The notes below the pieces were generated by a model. It was not told where the DNA came from. It ran no database searches and saw nothing but the letters and a program-made list of their open reading frames with translations. The position numbers and the translations under genes were made by a program. 36,705 bases of DNA from JACVRW01 sp036519295 (GTDB taxonomy: Bacteria; Actinomycetota; Thermoleophilia; Solirubrobacterales; Thermoleophilaceae): assembly GCA_036519295.1 (NCBI GenBank), contig DATDLN010000051.1, positions 1 through 36,705 on the forward strand, in the 5' to 3' direction. This document shows positions 15,102 through 22,449 of this stretch, one piece after another (within the stretch, counting starts at the first letter, position 1; every line of letters begins with the position of its first letter).

Positions 15102-16143
15102 ATGGGCGACGCTATCTACGTTGACCGCCATAGTGACGGCAAACGCAGCGAGGAGGACGTTGACGGGGCGATTGCGCGCCTCGCACGGCGGCAACACGGC
15201 CGGATAACGCGACATCAGCTGCTCGATCTCGGCTTGGGCGCGGATGCAAATTGACTACCGGCTCGCCCATTCCCGGTTGTGGGTGGTGTACCGCGGCGTG
15301 TACGCCGTCGGCCACGACGCTCCAACGAGGGAGGCGAATTGGACGGCGGCGGTGCTGGCGGCGGGGGAGGGCGCTGTGCTCAGCCACCGCGATGCCGCCT
15401 CTCTGTGGGGGATCCGTCCCAACGCTCGCTCCGTGATCGAGGTGACGACGCCACGAAGCCAGCGTCCGCGCCAAGGGATCCAGTTCCACCGTTCCTCGCT
15501 GCCCTCGGACGAAGTCACCGTCGAAGACGGGATCCCGGTCACGACCGTGCCCCGCACACTCTTCGACCTGGCAACAGTCCTGAGGCCCCGGCAACTCGAG
15601 CGCACTCTCAACGAGGCCGAAGTGCGCCAGCTCTGGGACGAAATTTCACTCCTTGACCTCCTTCGCCGCTATCCGCGCCGCCCCGGAAGCCGGACGGTGA
15701 GAGCGGTGCTCGAGGCGCGAAACGCCGGAGCAAAAACGATCCGCAGCGACCTCGAAGTGCAGTTCCTCGAGTTCGTCGACGCCGCGGGCTTGCCCGAGCC
15801 CAAGATGAACGACGAGGTCGAAGGACTAGAGGTCGACGCCGTGTGGCGAGAGCAGCGCGTGGCCGTGGAGCTCGACAGCCGGACCTTTCATCTGACCGCC
15901 GCGGCGTTCGAGACCGATCGGGAGCGCGACCGAAAACTCCAGGCGGCGGACTGGCGTCCGATCAGGATTACGTCGAGGCAGCTGAAGCGCGACTCTGGAC
16001 GATTAAGGCACGACCTGCTCAGGCTGCTCGGCCTCACTCCAGGTGATCGACCGTCCGCTCGACGTGATCGGCCAGGTTCAGCGCGTGGTCGCGGACCAGG
16101 CGCTCGGCGAGCTCGACGTCGCGGGCCTCCAGCGCCTCGATGA
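15102..16143 (+). pseudogene. DUF559/AbiEi-like nuclease-domain protein, frameshifted
   Basis: The ATG frame from 15102 reads to RITRHQLLDLGLGADA and stops at TGA 15252-15254. Dropping one A from the AAA at 15248-15250 continues as IDYRLAHSRLWVVYRGVYAVG and on through the protein. The N-terminal winged-helix and 'LSHRDAASLWGI' match the AbiEi-type antitoxin-like domain. The C-terminal part has a Vsr/DUF559-like nuclease core (VDAVWREQRVAVELDS, DRERDRKLQAADW, ITSRQL). The frame then overruns the expected end by about 35 codons into the 3' end of the convergent GntR gene. Either a real lesion or a homopolymer sequencing error. Without the shift, an ATG at 15244 could still give a shorter protein. 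Confidence 0.68.
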
Positions 16144-16771
16144 TGTGCATGTGATCGACGATCGAGCGTTCGGCGCGATCGTCCTCGCCCAGCGAGCGGG
16201 TGCGGATCGCGCGCACGTGGACGAGCAGGCTCTCGGCGATGCTCGTGAGCAGAGGCGAGTGGCTCAGCTCGATGATGCGCTGGTGGAAGCGGAGGTTGGC
16301 CACCGAGTACTCGTTGAGATGGAACCGGACCTCGTCGGTGTCCTCGAACTTGGAGAACAGCGTGCGCAGGCTGGCGATCTCCGCGTCGGTGGCCTGCTCA
16401 CACACGAGGCGGGCCGCCATGCTCTCGAGGGCGGCCCAGACCTTGAGCATCTCGATGATCTCGGCCTTGCTCTTGCGGACGATGTAGATGCCGCGGCGCG
16501 GCATGATGCGCACGAGACCCTCGTGCTCGAGCCGGGCGAGTGCCTCGCGCACGGGCGTCCGGCTCACGCCGAGGTCGGCGGCGAGGCGCTTCTCGTCGAG
16601 CCGGAGATCGGCGTCGGAGTGGTACACGTCCATGGCCAGGATGGCGTTCCGCAGCGCGTCGTACGCGAGCTGCGCCACGCTTGTTCCGGCGTGTATCGGC
16701 GGCACCTCGAGCGAGCCGCTCAACTCGTCGTGGACAAGCTCCCGTTGTCCTGACGGCGGCTCGGACGGCAC
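16034..16771 (-). CDS. GntR-family regulator, FadR subfamily (FCD domain)
   Basis: 245 residues. The N-terminal winged helix is LAYDALRNAILAM, then LAADLGVSRTPVREALARLEHEGLV and the wing VRIMPRRGIYIV. The helical FCD domain follows, with likely metal-binding histidines in NLRFHQRIIELSHS, DHMHIIEALEARD and VRDHALNLADH. Such proteins respond to small carboxylates or sugar acids; the ligand is unknown. GTG start with GGGAG ten bases before. It lies 108 bases downstream of the LVIVD gene on the same strand, so the two may be one unit. A GGTATACC site upstream of the LVIVD gene is a candidate operator. Confidence 0.9.
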   Translation of the reverse strand: MPSEPPSGQRELVHDELSGSLEVPPIHAGTSVAQLAYDALRNAILAMDVYHSDADLRLDEKRLAADLGVSRTPVREALARLEHEGLVRIMPRRGIYIVRKSKAEIIEMLKVWAALESMAARLVCEQATDAEIASLRTLFSKFEDTDEVRFHLNEYSVANLRFHQRIIELSHSPLLTSIAESLLVHVRAIRTRSLGEDDRAERSIVDHMHIIEALEARDVELAERLVRDHALNLADHVERTVDHLE

Positions 16772-16879
16772 GGCGTTACGAGCTCCCTCAATGCATCTTG
16801 TCTACCAGATCCCAGATCCGAGGCTCAACGGAGCGCGGGGCCGGCGCGTCGTCCCGAGGCCGGCCCGCGTGCCGTGCCG

Positions 16880-18373
16880 CTACCGCCCGGCGATCGCAGC
16901 GAGCTTGCCCGTCGCCCTCAGAACGTGCATTCCGGTGTTGGCACGATCGACGATGTAGATGAAGCCGCGGTTGTCCACCTCCACGTTGTTGGTCTGGATC
17001 GCCGTCTTGCAGCGCTCGACCCCGTTCACCGTGATGCAGCGGGGATCCGTGTTCTCCGTCACCTCCGGGATGTAGAAGCCAACTTCCTTCGGCGCGAACG
17101 GGTCGCGGATGTCCACCGCCCGCACGCCCGCGTTGAAGTACGAGACGAACACGACCTTGCGGTAGTAGATCGGGGTCATGTTCTCGTTCGAGGAGTGCGC
17201 GCCGAAGCGGCCCCCCCGCGAGCAGAACTGACCTGACGGCTCCGGGACGTGGTAGTTCGAGATGACCTGGGGCGTCGTCTCGTCGGTGATGTCGGCGAGA
17301 AAGACCATCTGGTGGGCGCCTGAAGTGCATTCGTTGCTGGTCGCCTCGTTCACGATGACGACGATGTCGCGCCGGCCGCCGCCAGGGAACCGGGAGTCCT
17401 CGGCGACCGTCAGGTCGAGCACCGGGAACGTCGTGTGTGCCCCCCACTGCGATGACAGGTGCAGCTGGGAGATCTCGGGGAAGGCGAGGTTCTCCGGCGT
17501 CGGCTCCGGCGGACCCATAATGAGCTTCTCCCGGTCGACGATCTGCATGATGCCGTCGCTGCTGGTGCCGTACCCGAAGTAGACGCGGTTCTTCTCGGGC
17601 ACGCTGATCGGCCCGTGCAGGTCGGTGGGCACGTCGCCGGTGGATCCGGGCTCCTGCCCGACCAGCCCGAAGTCGCGGATGTGGACTGGGTTCGAAGGAT
17701 CGCTCAGGTCGAAGACCTGCGTCATCCGCTCGGCCCGCCAGCCGGGCACGCCTGAGACGAGGTACGCGATGCCGGTGCTTGTCTCCCACCAGCTCTTGTG
17801 GGTGTCGTTCAGCCCCGAGACGACGGTCGTGGCGAGCGTCGGCCGCCTGGGGTTGGTCACGTCCCAGATCTGATGCGCGGACCCCTCCGGCCCGCTCGAG
17901 TTCCGAGTGCGCAGTAGGTAGACCTTCGTGGGATCGCCCTTCGGCAGATCGCTGCCGTTGGCCACGCGCACCATCTGCGCGCCGCCGCCCTCGCCGGCCC
18001 CGGGTGCGCCGGGGATGTGGAACAGGTACCGCGGGCGACGAACGTTCGTCACGTCGATGATCGACGTGCCATTCGGCTCCTCCACGCCCGTAAGCGGGTT
18101 CACCGCCGTTCCGGCGTGATGGCCGACGTAGGCGATCCAGCGCCGGGCGCTCCGATTGAACTCGATCAGGGGCTGGTAGGCGGAGCGTGCCTGGAGGTCG
18201 TCGAACCCGACGAGCTCGAGGTTCTTCCGCTCGGCCCTGTCCCTTCCTTGTCGCCGGCGAGCACCCTCCGCCGCGGTCAGCCCCCCGGCGCCGGCGGCGG
18301 CAGCCGCGCCAGCGGCAGCCCCCATGGCGAACTGACGACGCGAGATGCCGCCCCCCGATGCACTCTCTCCCAT
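16880..18373 (-). CDS. Tat-exported LVIVD-repeat (beta-propeller) protein
   Basis: 497 residues from the ATG at 18373, chosen for GGAGGAG just upstream and because the twin-arginine signal then starts at residue 10 (ISRRQFAMGAAAGAAAAAG). The mature protein repeats a strand pattern around 'IIDVTNVRRPRYL', 'IWDVTNPRRPTLA', 'VFDLSDPSNPVHI', 'LADITDETTPQVI' and 'AVDIRDPFAPKEV', the hallmark of LVIVD repeats, which build a propeller. Function of the family is poorly known. Cys and His residues (HQIWD, DLHGPI, HLSSQWGAH) are scattered, so a cofactor cannot be excluded and could explain Tat export of a folded protein. A GTG 40 codons upstream would bury the Tat motif and is rejected. Confidence 0.84.
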   Translation of the reverse strand: MGESASGGGISRRQFAMGAAAGAAAAAGAGGLTAAEGARRRQGRDRAERKNLELVGFDDLQARSAYQPLIEFNRSARRWIAYVGHHAGTAVNPLTGVEEPNGTSIIDVTNVRRPRYLFHIPGAPGAGEGGGAQMVRVANGSDLPKGDPTKVYLLRTRNSSGPEGSAHQIWDVTNPRRPTLATTVVSGLNDTHKSWWETSTGIAYLVSGVPGWRAERMTQVFDLSDPSNPVHIRDFGLVGQEPGSTGDVPTDLHGPISVPEKNRVYFGYGTSSDGIMQIVDREKLIMGPPEPTPENLAFPEISQLHLSSQWGAHTTFPVLDLTVAEDSRFPGGGRRDIVVIVNEATSNECTSGAHQMVFLADITDETTPQVISNYHVPEPSGQFCSRGGRFGAHSSNENMTPIYYRKVVFVSYFNAGVRAVDIRDPFAPKEVGFYIPEVTENTDPRCITVNGVERCKTAIQTNNVEVDNRGFIYIVDRANTGMHVLRATGKLAAIAGR

Positions 18374-18556
18374 GATCCCGTCTCCTCCCGTGTCTCTCGG
18401 GTCAACTACGACGTCACGGCCATGGGTCCGCGGGCGGTGATCGGGCTCGAGCCGAGCACCTTGGAGCCTCTTGCGTGATCGAGGGCGCACCTCTTCGCAG
18501 CATGTCTCCGGGTGAGGAGGAGAAGGAGCCGCCCTCGTCGGCCTCCCTCATGAATG

Positions 18557-18568
18557 CCGGTATACCAG
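18557..18568. promoter_or_regulatory. Candidate GntR operator C-N-GGTATACC-N-G
   Basis: Perfect 8-bp palindrome GGTATACC with one further matched pair beyond a mismatch. FCD-type GntR regulators often bind short TnGTnnnACnA-like or GTATAC-centred sites. It lies about 185 bases upstream of the LVIVD start. Confidence 0.35.
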
Positions 18569-18703
18569 ATGCCTAATACAGCGGTCAAGCGAATTTGTGC
18601 AGGCGGACCGCGCCCGTCTGGCGGGGCCGTCCGGGCGGGGCCGTCGGGTCCGTCCCGACGCGACGACCGCGGTCCGATTGCGGGCGAATTCTCCGGGTCC
18701 GGC

Positions 18704-18709
18704 TAGGCT
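18704..18709 (+). promoter_or_regulatory. -10 box TAGGCT for dus
   Basis: TAGGCT ends seven bases before the GTG start. A TTGCGG at 18678-18683 is the best -35 candidate, but the 20-base spacer is long. Confidence 0.4.
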
Positions 18710-18716
18710 GCCGGGC

Positions 18717-19706
18717 GTGCGTCGCCTAACGGACTCGTGGAGCGTCGGCGGGCTCGAGATCCGGAACCGGCTGGTCCTCGCGCCGCTCGCCGGGATCGGC
18801 AACTGGTTCGTGCGGCTTCAGGCCAAGCGCTTCGGGGCGGGGCTCGTTGTATCCGAGATGGTGTCGAGCTTCGGGCTGGCCCATGGCAACCGGCGCACGG
18901 TGCGCGAGTTCCTCCGCATCCATCCGGGCGAGCATCCGGTGTCAATACAGCTGTTCGGCCACGACCCGGCGGTGATGCGGGAGGCGGCTGCGATGGCCGC
19001 GGCCGCGGGGGCCGACGTGATCGACCTGAACATGGGCTGTCCGGTCAGGAAGGTGTGCCGGACCGGCGCCGGAGCGGCCCTGCTCGCCGATCCGGACAGG
19101 GCGGTGGAGATCGCCCGCGCCGCGCGCGAGGGCGGAGGGCTGCCGATGACGGTGAAGCTGCGGCCGGGGCACGAGCCCGGCGAGCGCGACGGCGTCGAGC
19201 TCGCGCCGCGTCTCGTCGAGGATGCCGGCGTCGCGGCCATCGCCTTTCACCCGCGCCACGCCTCTCAGCAGCACTCGGGCGCGCCGGACTACGCGCTCGC
19301 GCGCGAGCTCGTCGAGTCGCTGCCAGTGCCCGTTCTGGTGTCCGGCGGGCTCTCCTCGGACGAGCGCGCGCTGAGCGCGTTCGAGGAGAGCGGCGCCGAG
19401 GCGGTGATGCTCGCCCGCGGGTCGCTCGGCAACCCCTGGCGGTTCGGGAGGCTCCTCGGCCTCTACCAGGGCGAGCCCTCGCCGGCCGAAGTGGTCGCCG
19501 AGCTCCGCTGGGTGATCGGGTGCGCCGAAGAGCATCTCGGCGTCGAACGGGCGGGTCGCTATCTACGTAAGTTCTATCCCTGGTACGCCGCTCGGCTCGG
19601 TCTTACAAAGCGCGAGCAGCAGCCCCTCGTGACCGCTCCCACCACCGTCCACGCGCGCGAGGCGCTGTCCGCGATCGCACACGGCGAGCGGGGCGTCGCC
19701 GCGTAA
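18717..19706 (+). CDS. dus: tRNA-dihydrouridine synthase family protein
   Basis: 329 residues. FMN-dependent TIM barrel that reduces uridines in tRNA. The N-terminal NRLVLAPLAGIGNWFVR, the catalytic cysteine in LNMGCPVRKV (Cys108), KLRPGHE, the FMN phosphate site LVSGGLSSDER and EAVMLARGSLGNPW are all in place. After the barrel a helical tRNA-binding domain runs to the end (AGRYLRKFYPWYAARL). The DusB-type pattern is clear, although catalytic-site variants (GAGAALL for GSGAALL) make the target position uncertain. GTG start chosen because of the -10 box directly upstream and the family N-terminus; 40 more upstream codons are open but unlike the family. Confidence 0.9.
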   Translation: MRRLTDSWSVGGLEIRNRLVLAPLAGIGNWFVRLQAKRFGAGLVVSEMVSSFGLAHGNRRTVREFLRIHPGEHPVSIQLFGHDPAVMREAAAMAAAAGADVIDLNMGCPVRKVCRTGAGAALLADPDRAVEIARAAREGGGLPMTVKLRPGHEPGERDGVELAPRLVEDAGVAAIAFHPRHASQQHSGAPDYALARELVESLPVPVLVSGGLSSDERALSAFEESGAEAVMLARGSLGNPWRFGRLLGLYQGEPSPAEVVAELRWVIGCAEEHLGVERAGRYLRKFYPWYAARLGLTKREQQPLVTAPTTVHAREALSAIAHGERGVAA

Positions 19707-19715
19707 GGCCGGTGC

Positions 19716-19721
19716 TACACT
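19716..19721 (+). promoter_or_regulatory. Extended -10 (TGCTACACT) for greA
   Basis: TACACT with TGC directly before it, 42 bases upstream of the greA ATG, implying a 5' leader of about 35 bases. The leader contains GCGGGGGGTTTC next to the start (19749-19760). Confidence 0.45.
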
Positions 19722-19763
19722 GCCCGGTCCCTCCGGCGGTCCGTACAAGCGGGGGGTTTCTTT

Positions 19764-20246
19764 ATGGCGACACGAGAGACAGTCCTCACATCGGAAGGCC
19801 TCGAGGAGCTGAAGGCCAAGATCGAGCATCTCCGCGGCGCCCGGAGGCGCGAGGTGGCCGAGCGGATCAAGGAGGCTCGGGAGTTCGGCGACATCGCCGA
19901 GAACTCCGAGTACGACGACGCCAAGAACGAGCAGGCGATGCTCGAGAAGCAGATCTCAGACCTCGAGGAGCAGCTGCGCAACGCCCGCGTGATCGATGCG
20001 AGGTCGGTCGACACGGACGTTGTGAGCGTAGGCGCCACAGTCCACGTCAAGGACCAGAAGACCGAGAAGTCGACTAAGTTCAGGATCGTCGGCTCGGCCG
20101 AGGCCGACCCCTCGGACAACAAGCTCTCGAACGAGTCGCCGGTCGGCAAGGCCCTGCTCGGCCACAAGCGCGGCGAGACGGTCACGGTCCCGGTCCCCCG
20201 CGGGCCGGCGCGCAAGCTCAAGATCACGAAGATAGAACGGTCCTGA
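19764..20246 (+). CDS. greA: Transcription elongation factor GreA
   Basis: 160 residues, normal. It rescues backtracked RNA polymerase by stimulating transcript cleavage. The N-terminal coiled coil carries the acidic tip in REFGDIAENSEYDDAKNEQ, with the Asp/Glu pair needed for cleavage. The C-terminal FKBP-like domain (VGATVHVKD, SNESPVGKALLGHKRGE) is complete. ATG start after the purine-rich GCGGGGGG. Its stop codon lies inside the left arm of an inverted repeat at 20242-20364. Confidence 0.95.
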   Translation: MATRETVLTSEGLEELKAKIEHLRGARRREVAERIKEAREFGDIAENSEYDDAKNEQAMLEKQISDLEEQLRNARVIDARSVDTDVVSVGATVHVKDQKTEKSTKFRIVGSAEADPSDNKLSNESPVGKALLGHKRGETVTVPVPRGPARKLKITKIERS

Positions 20247-20364
20247 TCCCGCCTGGCGGCTGCGAACCGGCGCCCGGCGGCGTCATCGGCCCTCGGCTTG
20301 CCCAGCAAGCCTTCGGGCCTGCTTCCTTGCCAGGCTTGGTTCTCGCTCGCCAGCCGGGATCAGG
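20242..20364. repeat. Intergenic element with inverted ends; contains repeat copy 2
   Basis: Left arm 20242-20258 and right arm 20348-20364 are inverted repeats matching at 16 of 17 positions. Inside are CTGGCGGCTGCGAACC (20253-20268, same as 12338-12353) and a hairpin GGCTTGC/GCAAGCC (20295-20301 with 20305-20311, CCA loop). It fills the greA-lysS gap and may serve as the greA terminator. No coding potential was seen. Confidence 0.65.
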
Positions 20365-20374
20365 GAACGTGTCT

Positions 20375-20380
20375 TAGGGT
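20375..20380 (+). promoter_or_regulatory. -10 box TAGGGT for lysS
   Basis: TAGGGT ends eight bases before the lysS GTG, with no Shine-Dalgarno: the leaderless pattern again. Confidence 0.4.
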
Positions 20381-20388
20381 TCCCGCCC

Positions 20389-21771
20389 GTGGACGACCGC
20401 CGCGCGAAGCTGGAGCGCTTGCGCGAGCAGGGTATCGACCCCTTCCCGCATGAGTTCAAGGGCGTGACGCCGATTGCCGAGGTGCACGCCGCCCACGACG
20501 ACCTCGACGCGGGGGAGGAGACCGACGTTGCCTACCGGATAGCCGGCCGCCTCACCGCCCGGCGTGGCCACGGGGGCGCCGCGTTTCTCGATCTGGTGGA
20601 CCGGAGCGGCAAGCTCCAGGTGCACGCCAAGCGCGACGTCCTGGGTGAGGAGTCCTTCGAGACGCTGACCTCGCTCGATCTGGGGGACGTGATCGGGGTC
20701 GACGGCACAGCCTTCAAGTCCCGCCGCGGCGAGCTCACCCTCAGGGCGACGGGCTGGACCCTGCTCGCCAAGTCCCTGAGGGCTCCGCCCGAGAAGTTCC
20801 ACGGACTGGAGGACGTGGAGACCCGCTACCGCCACCGCGAGCTGGACCTGATCGCGAACGACGAGATCCGCGAGCTGTTCATCCTGCGCACCAGGGTCGT
20901 ACGGGCGATCCGGCGCTGGCTCGACGACAGGGGCTTCCTCGAGGTCGAGACGCCGATCCTCCAGCCCCTGTACGGCGGCGCGCTGGCGCGCCCCTTCGTG
21001 ACCCACCACAACGCCCTCGACCGCGACTTCTTCCTCCGCATCGCCGACGAGCTCTACCTGAAGCGCCTGATCGTCGGGGGGCTCGAGCGGGTCTACGAGA
21101 TCGGCAAGGACTTCCGCAACGAAGGCATCTCCCACAAGCACAACCCGGAGTTCACGATGCTCGAGTGGTACGAGGCCTACGCCGACTACGAGGACATCGC
21201 CCGGCGGCTCGAGGAGCTCATCGCCTATGTCGCGGCGGATGTCGGCTACGAGGGGCCGGTCGACTTCAACCCGCCGTGGAGGCGTGTGACGCTGCGGGAC
21301 GTCATCAAGGAGAAGACCGGCCTCGACATCGAGAAGGACGAGCTTCCCGGCGACGGCACCTGGGCGAAGCGGGTCGACGCGCTCCTGTCGAAGCAGGTCG
21401 AACCTGAGCTCCAGAGCCCGACCTTCGTGCGCGACTACCCGAAGGAGCTCTCCCCGTTCGCCAAGGACCACCGTTCGCAGCCGGGCCTCGTCGAGCGGTT
21501 CGAGTGCTTCGCCGCCGGAATGGAGTTCGCGAACGCCTTCACCGAGCTGAACGATCCCGACGAGCAGCGAGCCCGCTTCGAGCAGCAGCGCGTGGACCAG
21601 GCGGCGGGCGACGAGGAGACGCAGCCCTACGACGAGGACTACGTCCGGGCGCTGGAGCACGGAATGCCGCCCACCGGCGGCATCGGCGTGGGCATCGACC
21701 GCCTGGTGATGATCCTGAGCGGCCGCACCTCGATCCGCGAGGTGGTGCTCTTCCCGGCGATGCGGAGCTGA
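20389..21771 (+). CDS. lysS: Lysyl-tRNA synthetase, class II
   Basis: 460 residues. The N-terminal OB-fold anticodon domain (YRIAGRLTARRGHGGAAFLDL, GKLQVHAK) is followed by the class II core. Motif 1 lies around FLEVETPILQPLYGGALARPF, motif 2 is YEIGKDFRNEGISHKHNPEFTM, and motif 3 is GVGIDRLVMIL ending VVLFPAMR. The N-terminus is shorter than in E. coli LysS (about 505 residues), so the first helices are trimmed; no second catalytic site is missing. The GTG start is fixed by the -10 box. In mycobacteria lysS lies between coaX and clpC, as here in outline. Confidence 0.95.
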   Translation: MDDRRAKLERLREQGIDPFPHEFKGVTPIAEVHAAHDDLDAGEETDVAYRIAGRLTARRGHGGAAFLDLVDRSGKLQVHAKRDVLGEESFETLTSLDLGDVIGVDGTAFKSRRGELTLRATGWTLLAKSLRAPPEKFHGLEDVETRYRHRELDLIANDEIRELFILRTRVVRAIRRWLDDRGFLEVETPILQPLYGGALARPFVTHHNALDRDFFLRIADELYLKRLIVGGLERVYEIGKDFRNEGISHKHNPEFTMLEWYEAYADYEDIARRLEELIAYVAADVGYEGPVDFNPPWRRVTLRDVIKEKTGLDIEKDELPGDGTWAKRVDALLSKQVEPELQSPTFVRDYPKELSPFAKDHRSQPGLVERFECFAAGMEFANAFTELNDPDEQRARFEQQRVDQAAGDEETQPYDEDYVRALEHGMPPTGGIGVGIDRLVMILSGRTSIREVVLFPAMRS

Positions 21772-21776
21772 GGCCG

Positions 21777-21790
21777 CCCGGCAGCCCGGG
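21777..21790. terminator. Short hairpin between convergent lysS and the lipoprotein gene
   Basis: CCCGG (21777-21781) pairs with CCGGG (21786-21790) around CAGC. It is short, but sits six bases after the lysS stop in a 22-base convergent gap. Confidence 0.3.
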
Positions 21791-21793
21791 GAA

Positions 21794-22240
21794 TCAGCCC
21801 TCGACGGCGTCCTTGAAGGCCGCCTCCGCCTTCCGGACCTTCTGGCCGCTCTCCACCAGGGCCTGGGTGGCCTCGGCCGCCTCGGCCGGGTCGCCCTCCT
21901 TAGCCGAGGCGCTCAACGCCTTGAGGTCTCCCCCGGCCTGCTTCAGGGAGGCGAGCAGCCTGTCGAACTCGTCCGACGCATCGTCGGGCGGCTCGAGCTT
22001 GGAGAGATTCTTCCGCGTCTGATCGAGCCGGTCGGCGAGCTTCTCGTACTGGGCTGCCAGCGCCTGGTTCGACTGCCCCTCGCCGCCGCTGAGCGAGGCG
22101 CCGATCTGGTCGCCCAACGAGCTCAGCGGCCGGACGGCCTCGTTGTACTGGTCCTTGAAGTCGTTGGAGTCGCCACCGCAGCCGACGGCGCCAAAAAAGA
22201 GAGCCAGGGCAGCCCCGATCGAGGCGAGGACGCGAGTCAC
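21794..22240 (-). CDS. Putative lipoprotein, helical, unknown function
   Basis: 148 residues from the GTG at 22240. The signal peptide VTRVLASIGAALALFFGAVGC ends in a lipobox-like GAVGC, followed by GGDSN; the cysteine would be lipid-modified and the protein tethered outside. The rest is Ala/Leu/Glu/Lys-rich helix, probably a coiled-coil bundle (ALAAQYEKLADRLDQTRKNL and on). No named family recognised. The GTG is preferred to an ATG nine codons upstream because a TACGCT box lies exactly eight bases before it, as at other leaderless starts here. It is divergent from clpC. Confidence 0.75.
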   Translation of the reverse strand: MTRVLASIGAALALFFGAVGCGGDSNDFKDQYNEAVRPLSSLGDQIGASLSGGEGQSNQALAAQYEKLADRLDQTRKNLSKLEPPDDASDEFDRLLASLKQAGGDLKALSASAKEGDPAEAAEATQALVESGQKVRKAEAAFKDAVEG

Positions 22241-22294
22241 GATGGGCCAGCGTAGCCCAATTCCCACGCATCACCCAGCGTTTACGGCTCGGTT

Positions 22295-22311
22295 AAGCCG
22301 AAAACCGGCTT
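22295..22311. promoter_or_regulatory. Small hairpin AAGCCG-AAAAC-CGGCTT upstream of clpC
   Basis: Perfect 6-bp stem, five-base loop, 13 bases before the TAGACT box. It could be an operator or structure; no CtsR-like or HspR-like heat-shock site was recognised. Confidence 0.3.
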
Positions 22312-22323
22312 GGAGGGCGTTGG

Positions 22324-22329
22324 TAGACT
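22324..22329 (+). promoter_or_regulatory. -10-like TAGACT upstream of clpC
   Basis: TAGACT is the best -10 in the 209-base divergent region and would give a 5' leader of about 115 bases. No -35 at proper spacing was found. Confidence 0.3.
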
Positions 22330-22449
22330 CGCCTCGGTGGCCGGTGGTCCCGCACCTTTGTCTCATCCGAATCGCCTAGTCGTTCGATCTATAGGGAAAG
22401 GAACGGGAATCACCCGCCCCGACGAACCCGACAGATAAGAGAGCAAGCC

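Larger units (their letters stand above)
18374..18716. other. Divergent intergenic region (343 bp) between the LVIVD gene and dus
   Basis: No gene was found here. It holds the LVIVD Shine-Dalgarno, a GGTATACC palindrome at 18559-18566, an AT-richer patch around 18560-18600 (CCTAATACAG, GAATTTGTGC) likely to contain the minus-strand promoter, and the dus -10 box at 18704-18709. Confidence 0.6.

Noticed and set aside
18374..18490. Upstream GTG start of the LVIVD protein adding 39 residues
   Set aside because: It would place the Tat motif internally; the ATG at 18373 has a good Shine-Dalgarno.
19749..19760. GCGGGGGGTTTC before greA as a third copy of the C6/G6 palindrome
   Set aside because: The left CCCCCC arm is missing; only the G half is present.
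22268..22449. Riboswitch or heat-shock operator upstream of clpC
   Set aside because: Only a 6-bp hairpin and a -10-like box were seen; no CtsR, HspR or HrcA-type repeat pattern was recognised.
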